Shown piece after piece: positions 1-7,937 of a stretch of DNA of 64,000 nucleotides; the stretch's first letter is position 1; the number at the start of each line of letters is the position of its first letter. Source of the stretch: Orlajensenia sp001423545. GTDB taxonomy: Bacteria > Actinomycetota > Actinomycetes > Actinomycetales > Microbacteriaceae. Where the stretch lies: contig LMOK01000003.1 in assembly GCA_001423545.1 (NCBI GenBank), forward strand, positions 62,001-126,000, in the 5' to 3' direction. Position numbers and translations under genes: made by a program. The notes beneath the pieces are model-generated. The model searched no databases, was not told the DNA's origin, and saw only the letters and a program-made list of their open reading frames with translations.

Positions 1-1581
1 CTCGGAACCGTATCGAAGTTCCTGCTTGTGCTTGATCCCATCGTCCTTCTTCAGCGTGATGGAAGAGCACTTGCAGATGTCGTACTTGCGAGCCGGAAGG
101 TCTACCTCTTGGATGACAGGGATGTCGACCCGGGCGGTCTTCATGCGTTTCAGACGTGCGGTACGCGCCTCCGGCTTCTCGTCTTCCATCCGGAATGGAC
201 AAACGACCTTCGCGTTCGCACCGTACGCGGGGCACATGACTCTCTGGTTGCCATCCTCGTCGGGTCGTTCTTTCGGGCGGACCTCATAGGGAACCCGCAT
301 TTTGATGTAGTTGCGATAGGTCTCTTCGTCGATGCGCTGTGCTTCGGCGTCTACGGATGCGTCGCGCAGTGATGCCGGCATCGCTGGGCAGTAGTGTGCG
401 CCTTCGATCTGCTGGGCACCGTGCACCTCGCCGTGCTTGCCGAGCTGTGTCCTCACATAGTCCGTGACAACACCCCAGCCTTGGTCTCTGATGGGGATGT
501 GGAGCTTCTCCACGGACTTCGACGCGAAGTACCCACGGTCTGCAACCATGCGCCCTGGTGTATGCCCGCGGTCGATGATCGATTGACCAAGACGGACGAG
601 TTCGATCTCCGGGTCGATGGCGGGCGTGCTGAGCGAGAACCCGATTGCGATGTTGGGGAGTGCCTTCTCGCCTGTGTCGCGGGTTGACGTGATGATGGTG
701 AGGTTGGCGACGGCACCCCATTTGGCGTCATCTTTGTTCTTGGCGGCTTCCTTCTGCGCTGCGGTACCGTCGTCGCGGGTGCCGGAGTTGGTGATGTGCC
801 AGTTCATCTCGGGTTCCATCACCTTGGGGTCCCACATCTCCACCCCGTTCTTGTCCTTCTTCGCCATCCCGCGCTTTCCGCCGGTGGTGACGAAGGACTG
901 ATCGGCGGTGACATCGATCTGGGCACGACGTCGTCGATACTCTCGTGGCATCTCCCGCCAGGTCTGCTCGACCATGTCGTTGGAGAACTTGTCGAGTCGG
1001 TCCTTCATTCGACGTTCCGTGTTCAGCTCCCGCGCCGTCTTGAATGCGGCGCGGCCTTCTCGGTTGGTCGGGTTGCGGCGGTCGATTCCGGGGAAGGGGT
1101 CGACTTGGACAAGCAGGGTCTTCATCCTGTTGTGGGCGGCGTTGTACCACTTGCGCTTCGCTCGAATGTCGTACCAGTCGTCCGCCGCCGGCGGCAGGTC
1201 GAGGTACCTTCGGGCCTCGGGAGTCAGCCGAGTGGCGAGGAGCCTCGCGAGTTCACTGACCCAGAGTGGCGTGTGCTCTTTCGCGAGAAGGAACCATCCG
1301 GCGACGATGTGGAGGTCTGTCAGCATCGACGGCGCCCCGCCGGGACCGGTCTTCACCCTGGCTTCGTCTCTGTACTTCGCGAGGTCGTCGAGAACTCCGG
1401 AACGCTCAACGAAGCTCACCGCGGCTGCAACGTCGCGGAGGTCGAACTTCGTGCTCCGGCCCGGCTCCCAGTTCGAGGAGTCATCAAAAAGCAGCCCCTC
1501 GAGGTCGATGACGGTGGGGTCAACAGGTTGCGCCTTCTTCATCTTCTTCGAGCGCTTCGGTTTCGGCGTACTCGCGCTCAT
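1..1581 (-). CDS. DDE-transposase-like protein, cut by left edge
   Basis: An open frame of 527 codons runs leftward off the window with no stop, so the C-terminus is missing. It starts at ATG 1581, overlapping the stop of the upstream recombinase-like gene by ATGA. The middle holds AQIDVTADQSF and then MVADRGYFASKS, which look like the first two acidic motifs of a DDE nuclease fold (IS4/IS1182-type). A cysteine-rich stretch follows (VMCPAYG, VVCPF, DICKC), as seen after the core in IS1182-like transposases. The similarity is weak and the third acidic residue is outside the window or not identifiable. Translational coupling to a tyrosine-recombinase-like gene is not normal for a simple insertion sequence. 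Confident as a gene, moderate for the family. Confidence 0.7.
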   Translation of the reverse strand, partial: MSASTPKPKRSKKMKKAQPVDPTVIDLEGLLFDDSSNWEPGRSTKFDLRDVAAAVSFVERSGVLDDLAKYRDEARVKTGPGGAPSMLTDLHIVAGWFLLAKEHTPLWVSELARLLATRLTPEARRYLDLPPAADDWYDIRAKRKWYNAAHNRMKTLLVQVDPFPGIDRRNPTNREGRAAFKTARELNTERRMKDRLDKFSNDMVEQTWREMPREYRRRRAQIDVTADQSFVTTGGKRGMAKKDKNGVEMWDPKVMEPEMNWHITNSGTRDDGTAAQKEAAKNKDDAKWGAVANLTIITSTRDTGEKALPNIAIGFSLSTPAIDPEIELVRLGQSIIDRGHTPGRMVADRGYFASKSVEKLHIPIRDQGWGVVTDYVRTQLGKHGEVHGAQQIEGAHYCPAMPASLRDASVDAEAQRIDEETYRNYIKMRVPYEVRPKERPDEDGNQRVMCPAYGANAKVVCPFRMEDEKPEARTARLKRMKTARVDIPVIQEVDLPARKYDICKCSSITLKKDDGIKHKQELRYGSE

Positions 1582-2567
1582 CGGCTCACACCGCCCGTCA
1601 GCGCAGACCTGAATGCAGTGGCGTCCGTTGGCGCCATCGCGTTCAGGAACGGCTGGAGAGCCGTCGTTGAGCTGTACCCGGACACAGCGAGCAGAAGGTT
1701 GAGCGGTATCGATGCGTTCAGCAAGTTCACGAGCCAGGTCGCGCGAAGGCGAAGTGGGTCCGGGTTCGGTCCGAAACCGGTACGCTCCGCGATGCCTCGC
1801 GTCAAGGACGACTCCGTCCGCGCCTGGTTCTCCCAAGCGAGGTACTCATCGGCGGATCGGTCACCGATGCAGTCGTTCAGCACTTTCACCCAGTCCGAGC
1901 GCACAGGGACGCGGCGCGGGTGTGTCCCGCCGGTCACGACGACGACGACGTCGCTGCCTTCGCGGTCGACGTCGCCGACGCGAACGCGGTGCATCTCGGA
2001 TGCCCTCAGCCCCGCACCCGCGCCAAGGGCGAGGAGGGCCCGTCCTTCGCATCGGCTGTATGCGGTTGGACGAGTGACGACTGCACTGAGAAGCGCCGAG
2101 AGTTCCCGGTCCGTGTACGTGCGCGCGGTCGTTACCGGAGCTGGCGACAGCATTTCTCGGCGCGGCTGCCGGCCGAGCCTCTCGGCGTAATTGACGATGG
2201 TGAGCTCGGACCGGTAGCTGTAGTCGCCGGACAAATGCCGAAGCACCGACTTGATGAACCGGTGGGCGTTGTTCTCGTCGAAGGCGACATCTCGTCGCAG
2301 TGCCAGCCCGGCCGTATAGACCAGCCACACCGCGTAGCGCGCGAGGACCGACATGTTGGCTCGTGCCATCCGCGATGACGTGGGGGCGTACTCGAGTACG
2401 CTCGCGACGACGAAGTCGCGAACTTCCGGCCAGTGCTGCCTTGCTTCATGCTTCGGTTCGTAGTGCTCGACCATCGCCCACACCTCGGGGAGGACATGGT
2501 AATTATGTCGACCAACGGTCGGTGAGGGCAAGGCTGATGAAGGTGTTGTACGCGAGGGAGGTGTCAT
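1578..2567 (-). CDS. Tyrosine-recombinase-fold protein A, catalytic Tyr replaced
   Basis: A 329-residue protein. The C-terminal half follows the tyrosine-recombinase layout: GAGAGLRASEMHRVRVGDVD matches the Arg-I region, TGGTHPRRVPV matches the beta-hairpin, and LRATWLVNLL followed by SGYSSTTALQPFLNAM matches the HxLRHT and LGHSS..TQIY regions. The HxxR histidine, the second histidine and the nucleophilic tyrosine are not conserved; the position aligned with Tyr is Phe. It may therefore be a DNA-binding or architectural partner, or use unusual chemistry. It is the first gene of a leftward pair with the DDE-like gene and diverges from the small gene at 2629. The ATG at 2567 lacks a clear Shine-Dalgarno sequence. 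Confidence 0.65.
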   Translation of the reverse strand: MTPPSRTTPSSALPSPTVGRHNYHVLPEVWAMVEHYEPKHEARQHWPEVRDFVVASVLEYAPTSSRMARANMSVLARYAVWLVYTAGLALRRDVAFDENNAHRFIKSVLRHLSGDYSYRSELTIVNYAERLGRQPRREMLSPAPVTTARTYTDRELSALLSAVVTRPTAYSRCEGRALLALGAGAGLRASEMHRVRVGDVDREGSDVVVVVTGGTHPRRVPVRSDWVKVLNDCIGDRSADEYLAWENQARTESSLTRGIAERTGFGPNPDPLRLRATWLVNLLNASIPLNLLLAVSGYSSTTALQPFLNAMAPTDATAFRSALTGGVSR

Positions 2568-2592
2568 GCAAGAGGGACATGGGGCACCTGAG

Positions 2593-2607
2593 TTTCCTTT
2601 TAGGAAA
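2593..2607. promoter_or_regulatory. Perfect inverted repeat between divergent starts
   Basis: TTTCCT and AGGAAA (6-bp perfect arms, 3-nt spacer) are centred at 2600, about 30 bp from both the leftward start at 2567 and the rightward start at 2629. Its central position suggests an operator controlling both directions, perhaps bound by the HTH protein encoded at 3029. That binding is inferred. Confidence 0.45.
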
Positions 2608-2616
2608 GCTCGCTGC

Positions 2617-2622
2617 TAGGTT
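2617..2622 (+). promoter_or_regulatory. -10 element of a leaderless promoter
   Basis: TAGGTT lies exactly 6 nt before ATG 2629, and no ribosome-binding site precedes that ATG. The same -10, 6-7 nt, start-codon layout recurs at 3029, 9344, 11892, 11998, 25464, 31193, 31687 and 58505, which supports leaderless transcription. Confidence 0.5.
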
Positions 2623-2628
2623 CATGCG

Positions 2629-2994
2629 ATGACGAATCCGCGTTACGTTCCGGCGGACCTGTGCTATCCCTCCGAACACTTCGGCTTGGAGTCAGTGGCG
2701 TGGCATGGTCCACGCGCCGTGGCGACGAGGCTGGGGATAACGGCTCTGGCGGCTGATGATTGGATCCTGGCATCGGCGTTGCAGCATGAGTACGTCAGAG
2801 CGATCCGGCGTGTTCTGGAACGGCGAGGAATCAGTGTTCCAGTCTTCGCGGACGATGCGGAGCAGGGGTACCTGCGTACTCTGCGCATGTTGAAGGGCGA
2901 AGTCGTCATGCGGTTCGAAGATGTCGTCCGCGCGGAACGGGTGCTTGAGATCGATCTCTCCGCGATCCCGCGACTTGTCCGGGAGCGTGGCTGA
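2629..2994 (+). CDS. Small protein of unknown function, possible HTH
   Basis: 121 residues, mostly helical. The C-terminal third (YLRTLRMLKGEVVMRF followed by DVVRAERVLEID) has the spacing of the last helices of a Cro/XRE HTH, and the next gene encodes a clearer HTH, so a regulatory role is possible but unproven. It appears leaderless (TAGGTT 6 nt before the ATG) and is followed after 34 nt by its own promoter and the HTH gene. It sits between two divergent recombinase-like genes, suggesting it is a cargo or control gene of that unit. I do not recognise the family. Confidence 0.55.
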   Translation: MTNPRYVPADLCYPSEHFGLESVAWHGPRAVATRLGITALAADDWILASALQHEYVRAIRRVLERRGISVPVFADDAEQGYLRTLRMLKGEVVMRFEDVVRAERVLEIDLSAIPRLVRERG

Positions 2995-3016
2995 AGCGTC
3001 AGGCGATCCTGGCCCG

Positions 3017-3022
3017 TACGCT
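3017..3022 (+). promoter_or_regulatory. -10 element of a leaderless promoter
   Basis: TACGCT ends 6 nt before ATG 3029, the same geometry as the neighbouring gene at 2629. There is no Shine-Dalgarno sequence. Confidence 0.45.
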
Positions 3023-3028
3023 TGAGAC

Positions 3029-3301
3029 ATGAGCCGGACCGAACGGGAGCGACCGAACGAGTTGACGCCGTCGTGGCCGGACACTCCGTCGGAGGACCCT
3101 GTCGGTGAGGATGCGCGACGTTTCGTTGCGAATCTCCGCGAAGCGATCAATGGCCGCAGCCTCCGATCCATCGCTGCGGTGACTGGCGTGACTCATGTCT
3201 CTCTCATCGGGATCCTCGCCGGAAAGACATGGCCGGACCTCCGGACGATCAGTCGTCTCGAGCGGGGCCTCGGCGTCAGGTTGTGGCCGTCTCGGGATTG
3301 A
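3029..3301 (+). CDS. Cro/XRE-family helix-turn-helix protein
   Basis: 90 residues. Residues 30-87 form an HTH: RRFVANLREAING, then SLRSIAAVTGVTHVSLIGIL with the turn at GVT, then a final helix ending RLERGLGVRLWP. The N-terminus is charged and probably disordered. It likely regulates the surrounding recombinase-like genes. Its last 26 bp overlap the 3' end of the convergent recombinase-like gene B. Confidence 0.7.
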   Translation: MSRTERERPNELTPSWPDTPSEDPVGEDARRFVANLREAINGRSLRSIAAVTGVTHVSLIGILAGKTWPDLRTISRLERGLGVRLWPSRD

Positions 3302-4217
3302 ATCGAGGGACGGCTACAACCTCGATGTAGTCGTTGAGGTTCGGCTCCGAGGCGAAAGCGAGGTAGCGGTCGAGGGCTTCTGGCGAGCGAAGCCCGGCGG
3401 CACGCATCAGCGCCAGCGTGGGAGTTCCAGCATCGAGGTGGTGAACGACCCAGGTCGCGTGCATCCGTTGCACCTGCAACTGTCGCCCTCCATCGGCTGT
3501 CGATACGAACAAGCCCGGCACGTTCGGACTGCGGTAGGTGCGACCAGGTAGGAACACATGCCTGTCAGCGTCGCCCGACCCGATGGCCCATCGGAGTGGC
3601 AGGTCCCACTCCGCCAAGACGGGAACCACACGGGTCCGCTCACCGCCCACGTGCATGATCACGTAGGGACCCGCCAGTGCGAGATCTTGGATTTTCGCAC
3701 CGATGATCTCCCTGTTCGACAGGCCAGCGCCGAAGCCGAGCGACATGAGGACGGCAGCGTTCGCGCGTCGCAATGCAGTTCCTTGGGTGGCTCCCCAGCT
3801 CATGAAGGCCGCTTGCTCCGTCGATGTGTAGGGTCGGGCTGCGTCAGATCTCCCATACGGTCTGAGATCACCGGGAATGGCGTATTCGCCAGTAAGGACT
3901 TCGGCCACCCTCAGGAGTCGGGACCGCATTGAGCCTCGTCCGGCCGGCTTGTACTGCTTCATGCCGTGAGCTGCGAAGCGCTCGATGGTTGACACGGAGA
4001 AGATGGCCGATCTGGAGAGCGGCAAGCCAGCAGTCTGCCAAGCCCACAGAGTCAGTGGACCGACCGCCGCGAACAGCTTCTTTGCCGAATACGTCGTGTG
4101 CGGCTCGGCGTCAGCAACGGCGGACATGACGAACGGCTCGATGCTCGACCAGTACGGCGCCGCCAGTACCGGGGAGTACGTTGGCAAACGCTTCGACGGT
4201 TCGGGCGGATCCGGCAT
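3276..4217 (-). CDS. Tyrosine-recombinase-fold protein B
   Basis: 313 residues, a distant paralogue of protein A. Shared landmarks are a long N-terminal helical domain with a WxxTAGLxLxR motif, LGFGAGLSNREII at the Arg-I region, VGGERTRVVPV at the beta-hairpin, and MHATWVVHHLDAGTP followed by AAGLRSPEALDRYLAFA at the C-terminus. A tyrosine is kept (DRYLAF), but the first arginine is displaced (GLSNRE, not GLRxxE) and LRHT reads MHAT. A and B thus lack complementary catalytic residues. The start is preceded by AATACT at a 6-nt distance, consistent with a leaderless mRNA. Confidence 0.6.
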   Translation of the reverse strand: MPDPPEPSKRLPTYSPVLAAPYWSSIEPFVMSAVADAEPHTTYSAKKLFAAVGPLTLWAWQTAGLPLSRSAIFSVSTIERFAAHGMKQYKPAGRGSMRSRLLRVAEVLTGEYAIPGDLRPYGRSDAARPYTSTEQAAFMSWGATQGTALRRANAAVLMSLGFGAGLSNREIIGAKIQDLALAGPYVIMHVGGERTRVVPVLAEWDLPLRWAIGSGDADRHVFLPGRTYRSPNVPGLFVSTADGGRQLQVQRMHATWVVHHLDAGTPTLALMRAAGLRSPEALDRYLAFASEPNLNDYIEVVAVPRFNPETATT

Positions 4218-4301
4218 GGTAGCAGTATTGACCAGCGAGGTGCTCCAATCAAGCCCTCCGATCGAGTAGCCGGGAAGCTTCTACATGAGTTGTCGGAACG
4301 T

Positions 4302-4832
4302 TCAAGCCTTCGGAAGGTCGCCGGCAGCCAATCTGTCGCTTCGACGTTCAAGCAGGTAAACGTCTCGCCACAGACCGGCCATGGGGCCGTGGGGCATGAG
4401 AGCTAGCCGTTGCCGGGTGCCAACGATTCGGAAGCCGTGCGCTTCGTGGAGCCTGACGCTGGCAACGTTCTCTGGGAAGACACCGGACTGCAGCGTCCAG
4501 ATCCCGTCGTCTTCGGTGGAAGAGATAAGTGCCGCGAGGAGGAGGTGCCCGATGCCTCGGCCACGAGCAGCCGCCGACACGTAGACCGAGTGCTCAACGA
4601 CCCCTCGATACACGGGGCGACTTGAAATCGGCGACACGACGGCCCACCCGACGACGACATCGTCGAGTGTGGCCGCCATCCTGTGCTGCCGGAGTTTGCC
4701 GACATCGAACGATTCCCACGTCGGCGGTTCGGCTTCAAAGGTTGCATGGCCAGTGGCGATGCCCTCTGCATAGATCGCATGAACCGCGCTCCAGTCGGAT
4801 GGTTCGAGGGCGCGGATCTTCACGTTCGTCAT
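4302..4832 (-). CDS. GNAT N-acetyltransferase, ArsN1/PAT-like
   Basis: 176 residues of the phosphinothricin-acetyltransferase branch of GNAT. Features are IRALEPSDWSAVHAIYAEGI at the N-terminus, the acetyl-CoA loop as AAARGRGIGHLLL (about residues 87-99), and the ENVASVRLHEAHGFRIVGT block followed by LALMPHGPMAGLWRDVYLLER. In arsenic clusters this family (ArsN1) acetylates the amino group of arsinothricin. The location directly downstream of arsenate-reductase genes favours that role, but phosphinothricin or methionine sulfoximine cannot be excluded. It is the last gene of the leftward arsenic operon. Confidence 0.75.
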   Translation of the reverse strand: MTNVKIRALEPSDWSAVHAIYAEGIATGHATFEAEPPTWESFDVGKLRQHRMAATLDDVVVGWAVVSPISSRPVYRGVVEHSVYVSAAARGRGIGHLLLAALISSTEDDGIWTLQSGVFPENVASVRLHEAHGFRIVGTRQRLALMPHGPMAGLWRDVYLLERRSDRLAAGDLPKA

Positions 4833-4871
4833 CAGACCATCATGGATGAGCTCACGTAGTGGCCGTGGTTG

Positions 4872-5842
4872 TCAGACCGCCAACGTTGCAGCAAGATCTG
4901 CCTCGTGCGCCGCAAGGCCGTTCGCGGTCAGGTACGACTCTGCATCGGCTGCGGCCGCGCATCCACTGCCGGCCGCGGTGATGGCCTGGCGGTAGCGGTG
5001 ATCGACGAGGTCCCCGCACGCGAAGACGCCGGGCAGGTTCGTCTCGGTCGTCGGATGCTTCACCAACACGTAGTTCTCGTCGTCAACATCGACTTGGCCG
5101 ATGACGAGCTCGCTACGGGGGTCGTGCCCGATGGCAATGAACAGACCGGTTGCATCCATGGCAGATGCCTCACCAGTGACCGTGTCACGGAGATGCAGGG
5201 CAGTCAGCTTGTCGTCACCGTGCGCGGTAACCACCTCGGTATTCCATACCGGTGTGATCTTCGGGTGGCTGAGAGCACGGTCCTGCATGATCTTTGAGCC
5301 ACGCAGGCTGTCACTGCGGTGCAGGAGCGTGACCGAGTTGGCGAAACGGGTGAGGAACAGCGCCTCCTCGAGGGCGGAGTCGCCGCCGCCGACGACGGCG
5401 ATGTCCTGGCCGCGGAAGAAGAACCCATCGCAGGTTGCGCACCAGGAGACGCCCTTGCCGGTGAGTTCCTGCTCGCCGGTCACGCCGAGCTTCCGGTAGG
5501 CGGATCCCATCGCCAGGACGACAGTGTGGCTCGGTAGGTGGTGCCGGAGCCGGTCTCGATGGTCTTGATGTCGTCGGTGAGTTCGAGGGCAGTTGCGTCG
5601 TCGTAGACGATGCGGGCCCCGAACTTCTCAGCCTGGACGCGCATGTTCTCCATGAGGTCGGGACCCATGATTCCGTCGGGGAAGCCAGGGAAGTTCTCGA
5701 CCTCGGTGGTGTTCACCAGAGCGCCGCCCGGTTCGACGGAGCTTGTCAGCACGATCGGCGAGAGGCCAGCGCGGGCGAGGTAGATGGCGGCGGTGTAGCC
5801 GGCGGGGCCGGATCCGACGATGACGACGTTCTCGATGGTCAT
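4872..5842 (-). pseudogene. trxB: Thioredoxin reductase with a frameshift
   Basis: Two frames together encode a full-length low-Mr thioredoxin reductase. The first (5842 down to about 5528) has the FAD site VIVGSGPAGYTAAIYLARAG and ENFPGFPDGIMGPDL. The second has the active site WCATCDGFFFRGQ, the NADPH site VVGGGDSALEEA, and the C-terminal FAD motif GVFACGDLVDHRYRQAITAAGSG. The join needs one extra base near 5528-5530, where restoring a C to a CC run gives RAHTVVLAMGSAYR. This is either a real 1-bp deletion or a sequencing error. The start overlaps the arsC stop by ATGA, so it is co-translated. If functional it would reduce a thioredoxin partner of ArsC. Confidence 0.8.
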
Positions 5843-6507
5843 GCGAGCTGGGTCCTTTCGATGCCGAGGTCGGTGAGCAAGATCTCCACCCTGTGGCGGA
5901 TGTCATCGCGGACGCGGCGGACGTCGTCGAGGGGCAGGCCAGCCGGGTCGGTGAGGTCCCAGTCCTGATAACGCTTGCCTGGGTAGATGGGGCAGGCGTC
6001 ACCGCAGCCCATGGTGACGACCACATCGGCGGCTTGCACGACATCATCGGTGAGCGGCTTCGGGAACGCTGCCCCCAGGTCGAGGCCGATCTCCGTCATC
6101 GCCGTGATGACGGCCGGGTTGATCTGACTAGCCGGTGCCGATCCGGCGGAGCGCACGTGAACCGCACCACCCGAGAGCTCGGCAGTGAGGAGGGCGGCCA
6201 TCTGGGAGCGGCCGGCGTTCTCCTCGCACACGAACAGCACCTCGGGGATGGGACGCTCGATCGCTCCCTTGGCCTGCGCCAACGCCGTTAGGCGGTCGGT
6301 GGCGAACCGCACCGTGTTCGTCGCGAGATGCGCCTTCACAGTCGAGGTGCGCAGCAGCGCTGTGTACGACTCCAGCACGTACCGTTCCACCGTCTCGAGT
6401 GCGAAGATGCCGACGAACTTGGTGGCAAGATCGTCCGCGAGTCGCTTCAGGTGTTCCTCGGGGAAGGTGAGGCCGGGAAGGGCGCGGCGTGTGCTGAGGT
6501 CTGACAT
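5839..6507 (-). CDS. arsC: Arsenate reductase with N-terminal helical domain
   Basis: 222 residues. Residues 15-80 form a three-helix domain (HLKRLADDLATKFVGIFALE, then ERYVLESYTALL) like that of Corynebacterium ArsC1'. Residues 88-222 are an LMW-phosphatase-type ArsC with the P-loop VLFVCEENAGRSQMA (C94, R100), TMGCGDACPIYPG and the loop DWDLTDPAG. It reduces arsenate to arsenite in the cytoplasm using thioredoxin or mycothiol. It overlaps trxB by 4 bp and lies 9 bp after the preceding arsC. The same helical domain is found in the ArsR-ArsC fusion encoded upstream. Confidence 0.85.
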   Translation of the reverse strand: MSDLSTRRALPGLTFPEEHLKRLADDLATKFVGIFALETVERYVLESYTALLRTSTVKAHLATNTVRFATDRLTALAQAKGAIERPIPEVLFVCEENAGRSQMAALLTAELSGGAVHVRSAGSAPASQINPAVITAMTEIGLDLGAAFPKPLTDDVVQAADVVVTMGCGDACPIYPGKRYQDWDLTDPAGLPLDDVRRVRDDIRHRVEILLTDLGIERTQLA

Positions 6508-6516
6508 CGTCCTGGC

Positions 6517-6927
6517 CTAGACGGTCGCGGGAAGGATCTCAGCGAGCAGGCTCTGAATGCGCGCCTTGATGTCGTCGCGGATCGGGCGGACCGCTTCGAT
6601 GCCCTGGCCGGCCGGGTCGTCGAGCTTCCAATCCTCGTAGCGCTTGCCGGGGAAGATGGGGCAGGCGTCGCCACAGCCCATGGTGATGACGACGTCGGAG
6701 TCGCGGACGGCTTCGGTGGTGAGGACCTTCGGCACGTTGTTGGCGATGTCGATGCCGTCTTCAGCCATCGCCTGGATGGCGATCGGGTTGATCTGGTCCT
6801 TGGGCTCGGAGCCGGCGGAGAGAACTTCGACACGGCCGTCGGACAGGGCGGTCATGTAACCGGCTGCCATCTGAGAGCGGCCAGCGTTGTGCACGCAGAC
6901 GAAGAGAACGGAGGGCTTAGCAGTCAT
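6517..6927 (-). CDS. arsC: Arsenate reductase, short LMW-phosphatase type
   Basis: 136 residues: P-loop VLFVCVHNAGRSQMAAGY with nucleophile C11 and R17, second cysteine pair C85/C89 in TMGCGDACPIFPGKR, and the DWKLDDPAG loop. It lacks the N-terminal helical domain of its two neighbours. The start is ATG 6927 because the conserved fold begins there and a regulatory inverted repeat occupies 6959-6976 just upstream. It is the first gene of a transcription unit arsC-arsC-trxB-arsN1. Confidence 0.85.
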   Translation of the reverse strand: MTAKPSVLFVCVHNAGRSQMAAGYMTALSDGRVEVLSAGSEPKDQINPIAIQAMAEDGIDIANNVPKVLTTEAVRDSDVVITMGCGDACPIFPGKRYEDWKLDDPAGQGIEAVRPIRDDIKARIQSLLAEILPATV

Positions 6928-6958
6928 GGGAGAACTCGCTTTCGGTCGATACCTAAAG

Positions 6959-6976
6959 CATAGACACACATCTATG
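6959..6976 (-). promoter_or_regulatory. ArsR-type operator before arsC
   Basis: CATAGA-N6-TCTATG, with perfect 6-bp arms, lies 32 bp upstream of arsC. An identical arm sequence and spacing recurs at 7910-7927, over the start of the ArsR-ArsC fusion gene, so the fusion protein is the likely ligand. Confidence 0.7.
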
Positions 6977-7018
6977 GGTTAAGCGAGGCGCGATTGTCGA
7001 GTTCACGAACCGTTCAGT

Positions 7019-7912
7019 TCACAGGGTCGTCAGAAGCTCCCGGACATGCCCCTCGATCTCGTCTCGAATGCGACGCACCTGAGCAAGCGGAAGCCCGGCC
7101 GGGTCTTCCAAGTCCCAATCGAGGTAGCGGCGGCCGGGATAGATCGGGCAGGCATCACCGCAGCCCATGGTGACGACGACGTCGGCGGCACGGACGACCT
7201 CGTCGGTGAGGGGCTTGGGATACTCGCCGTCGAGGGAGACGCCGATCTCATCGAGCGCGGTCGTCACGACTGAGCGAACAGCGGAAGCCGGCTCCGACCC
7301 GGCCGTGCGCACAATGACTTGGTCGCCGGCGAGGTGGCGAAGGATCGCAGAGGCGATCTGCGAGCGTCCAGCATTCTGAACGCACACGAAAAGCACTTCC
7401 GGAACCTCCCCAGCTGGCCGGTCCTTCTCCTTCGCCAGTGCGGCGAGACGGTCAGCAGCGAACTTCGACGTCAGGGACGTGAGGTAGCGGGTGATGTGCG
7501 CCCGTTCGGCGAGCAGTTCGTAGCTCTCGTGAACGTATCGCTCCACCGTCTCGGCACCGAACGTTCCCGCGAATCGTTGCGCGAGGTCGGTGCTGATGCG
7601 TCCGAGCACGTCGGCGTCGAGGTGAGACTCCGCAGGCGTGTGGAGAGCCTCGGACACCTCGTCCACACGATCAGGGGCCACCGAGTACCAGACCTGCCGA
7701 CCGACGGGTTCCCGCTGGAGGATCCCGTCATCCGTCAACGCCTTAGCGTGATGAGACAGGGTGGGCTGCGAGAGTTCGAGCTGTTCGGCGAGCTTCGTGA
7801 CGGTGGCGCGCCCTTCGTCGCTGTCCAGGATCAGCGAGATGATCTTGGCGCGCGTCGGGTCCGCCAGCAATCGCAGCGCAGTAGTGGGCGCCGAAGCTCG
7901 AACGTCACTCAT
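7019..7912 (-). CDS. ArsR-ArsC fusion: repressor plus arsenate reductase
   Basis: 297 residues in three parts. Residues 1-90 are an ArsR winged helix (RLLADPTRAKIISLIL; recognition helix LSQPTLSHHAKAL). Residues 100-165 are the helical linker domain (FAGTFGAETVERYVHESYELL). Residues 172-297 are ArsC with VLFVCVQNAGRSQIA (C177, R183) and TMGCGDACPIYPGRRY. The ArsR part contains no cysteine at all, so classical Cys-based arsenite sensing is absent there. ATG 7912 was chosen because the -10 TAGACT and the operator lie immediately before or over it; longer forms would run through the operator. Fusions of this kind occur in actinobacteria. It separates the downstream arsC operon from the flavoprotein gene. 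Confidence 0.85.
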   Translation of the reverse strand: MSDVRASAPTTALRLLADPTRAKIISLILDSDEGRATVTKLAEQLELSQPTLSHHAKALTDDGILQREPVGRQVWYSVAPDRVDEVSEALHTPAESHLDADVLGRISTDLAQRFAGTFGAETVERYVHESYELLAERAHITRYLTSLTSKFAADRLAALAKEKDRPAGEVPEVLFVCVQNAGRSQIASAILRHLAGDQVIVRTAGSEPASAVRSVVTTALDEIGVSLDGEYPKPLTDEVVRAADVVVTMGCGDACPIYPGRRYLDWDLEDPAGLPLAQVRRIRDEIEGHVRELLTTL

Positions 7913-7927
7913 AGACCGGAGTCTATG
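7910..7927 (-). promoter_or_regulatory. Operator overlapping the arsR-arsC start codon
   Basis: CATAGA-N6-TCTATG again. The repeat covers the putative -10 TAGACT and the ATG itself, so bound repressor would block initiation: an autoregulatory site. Confidence 0.7.
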
Positions 7928-7937
7928 CGATCCCGCT

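Noticed and set aside
796..2190. 464-codon rightward open frame
   Set aside because: It is antisense to the DDE-like and recombinase-like genes, has Arg/Ser-rich low-complexity composition and no family motif. It is a high-GC shadow.
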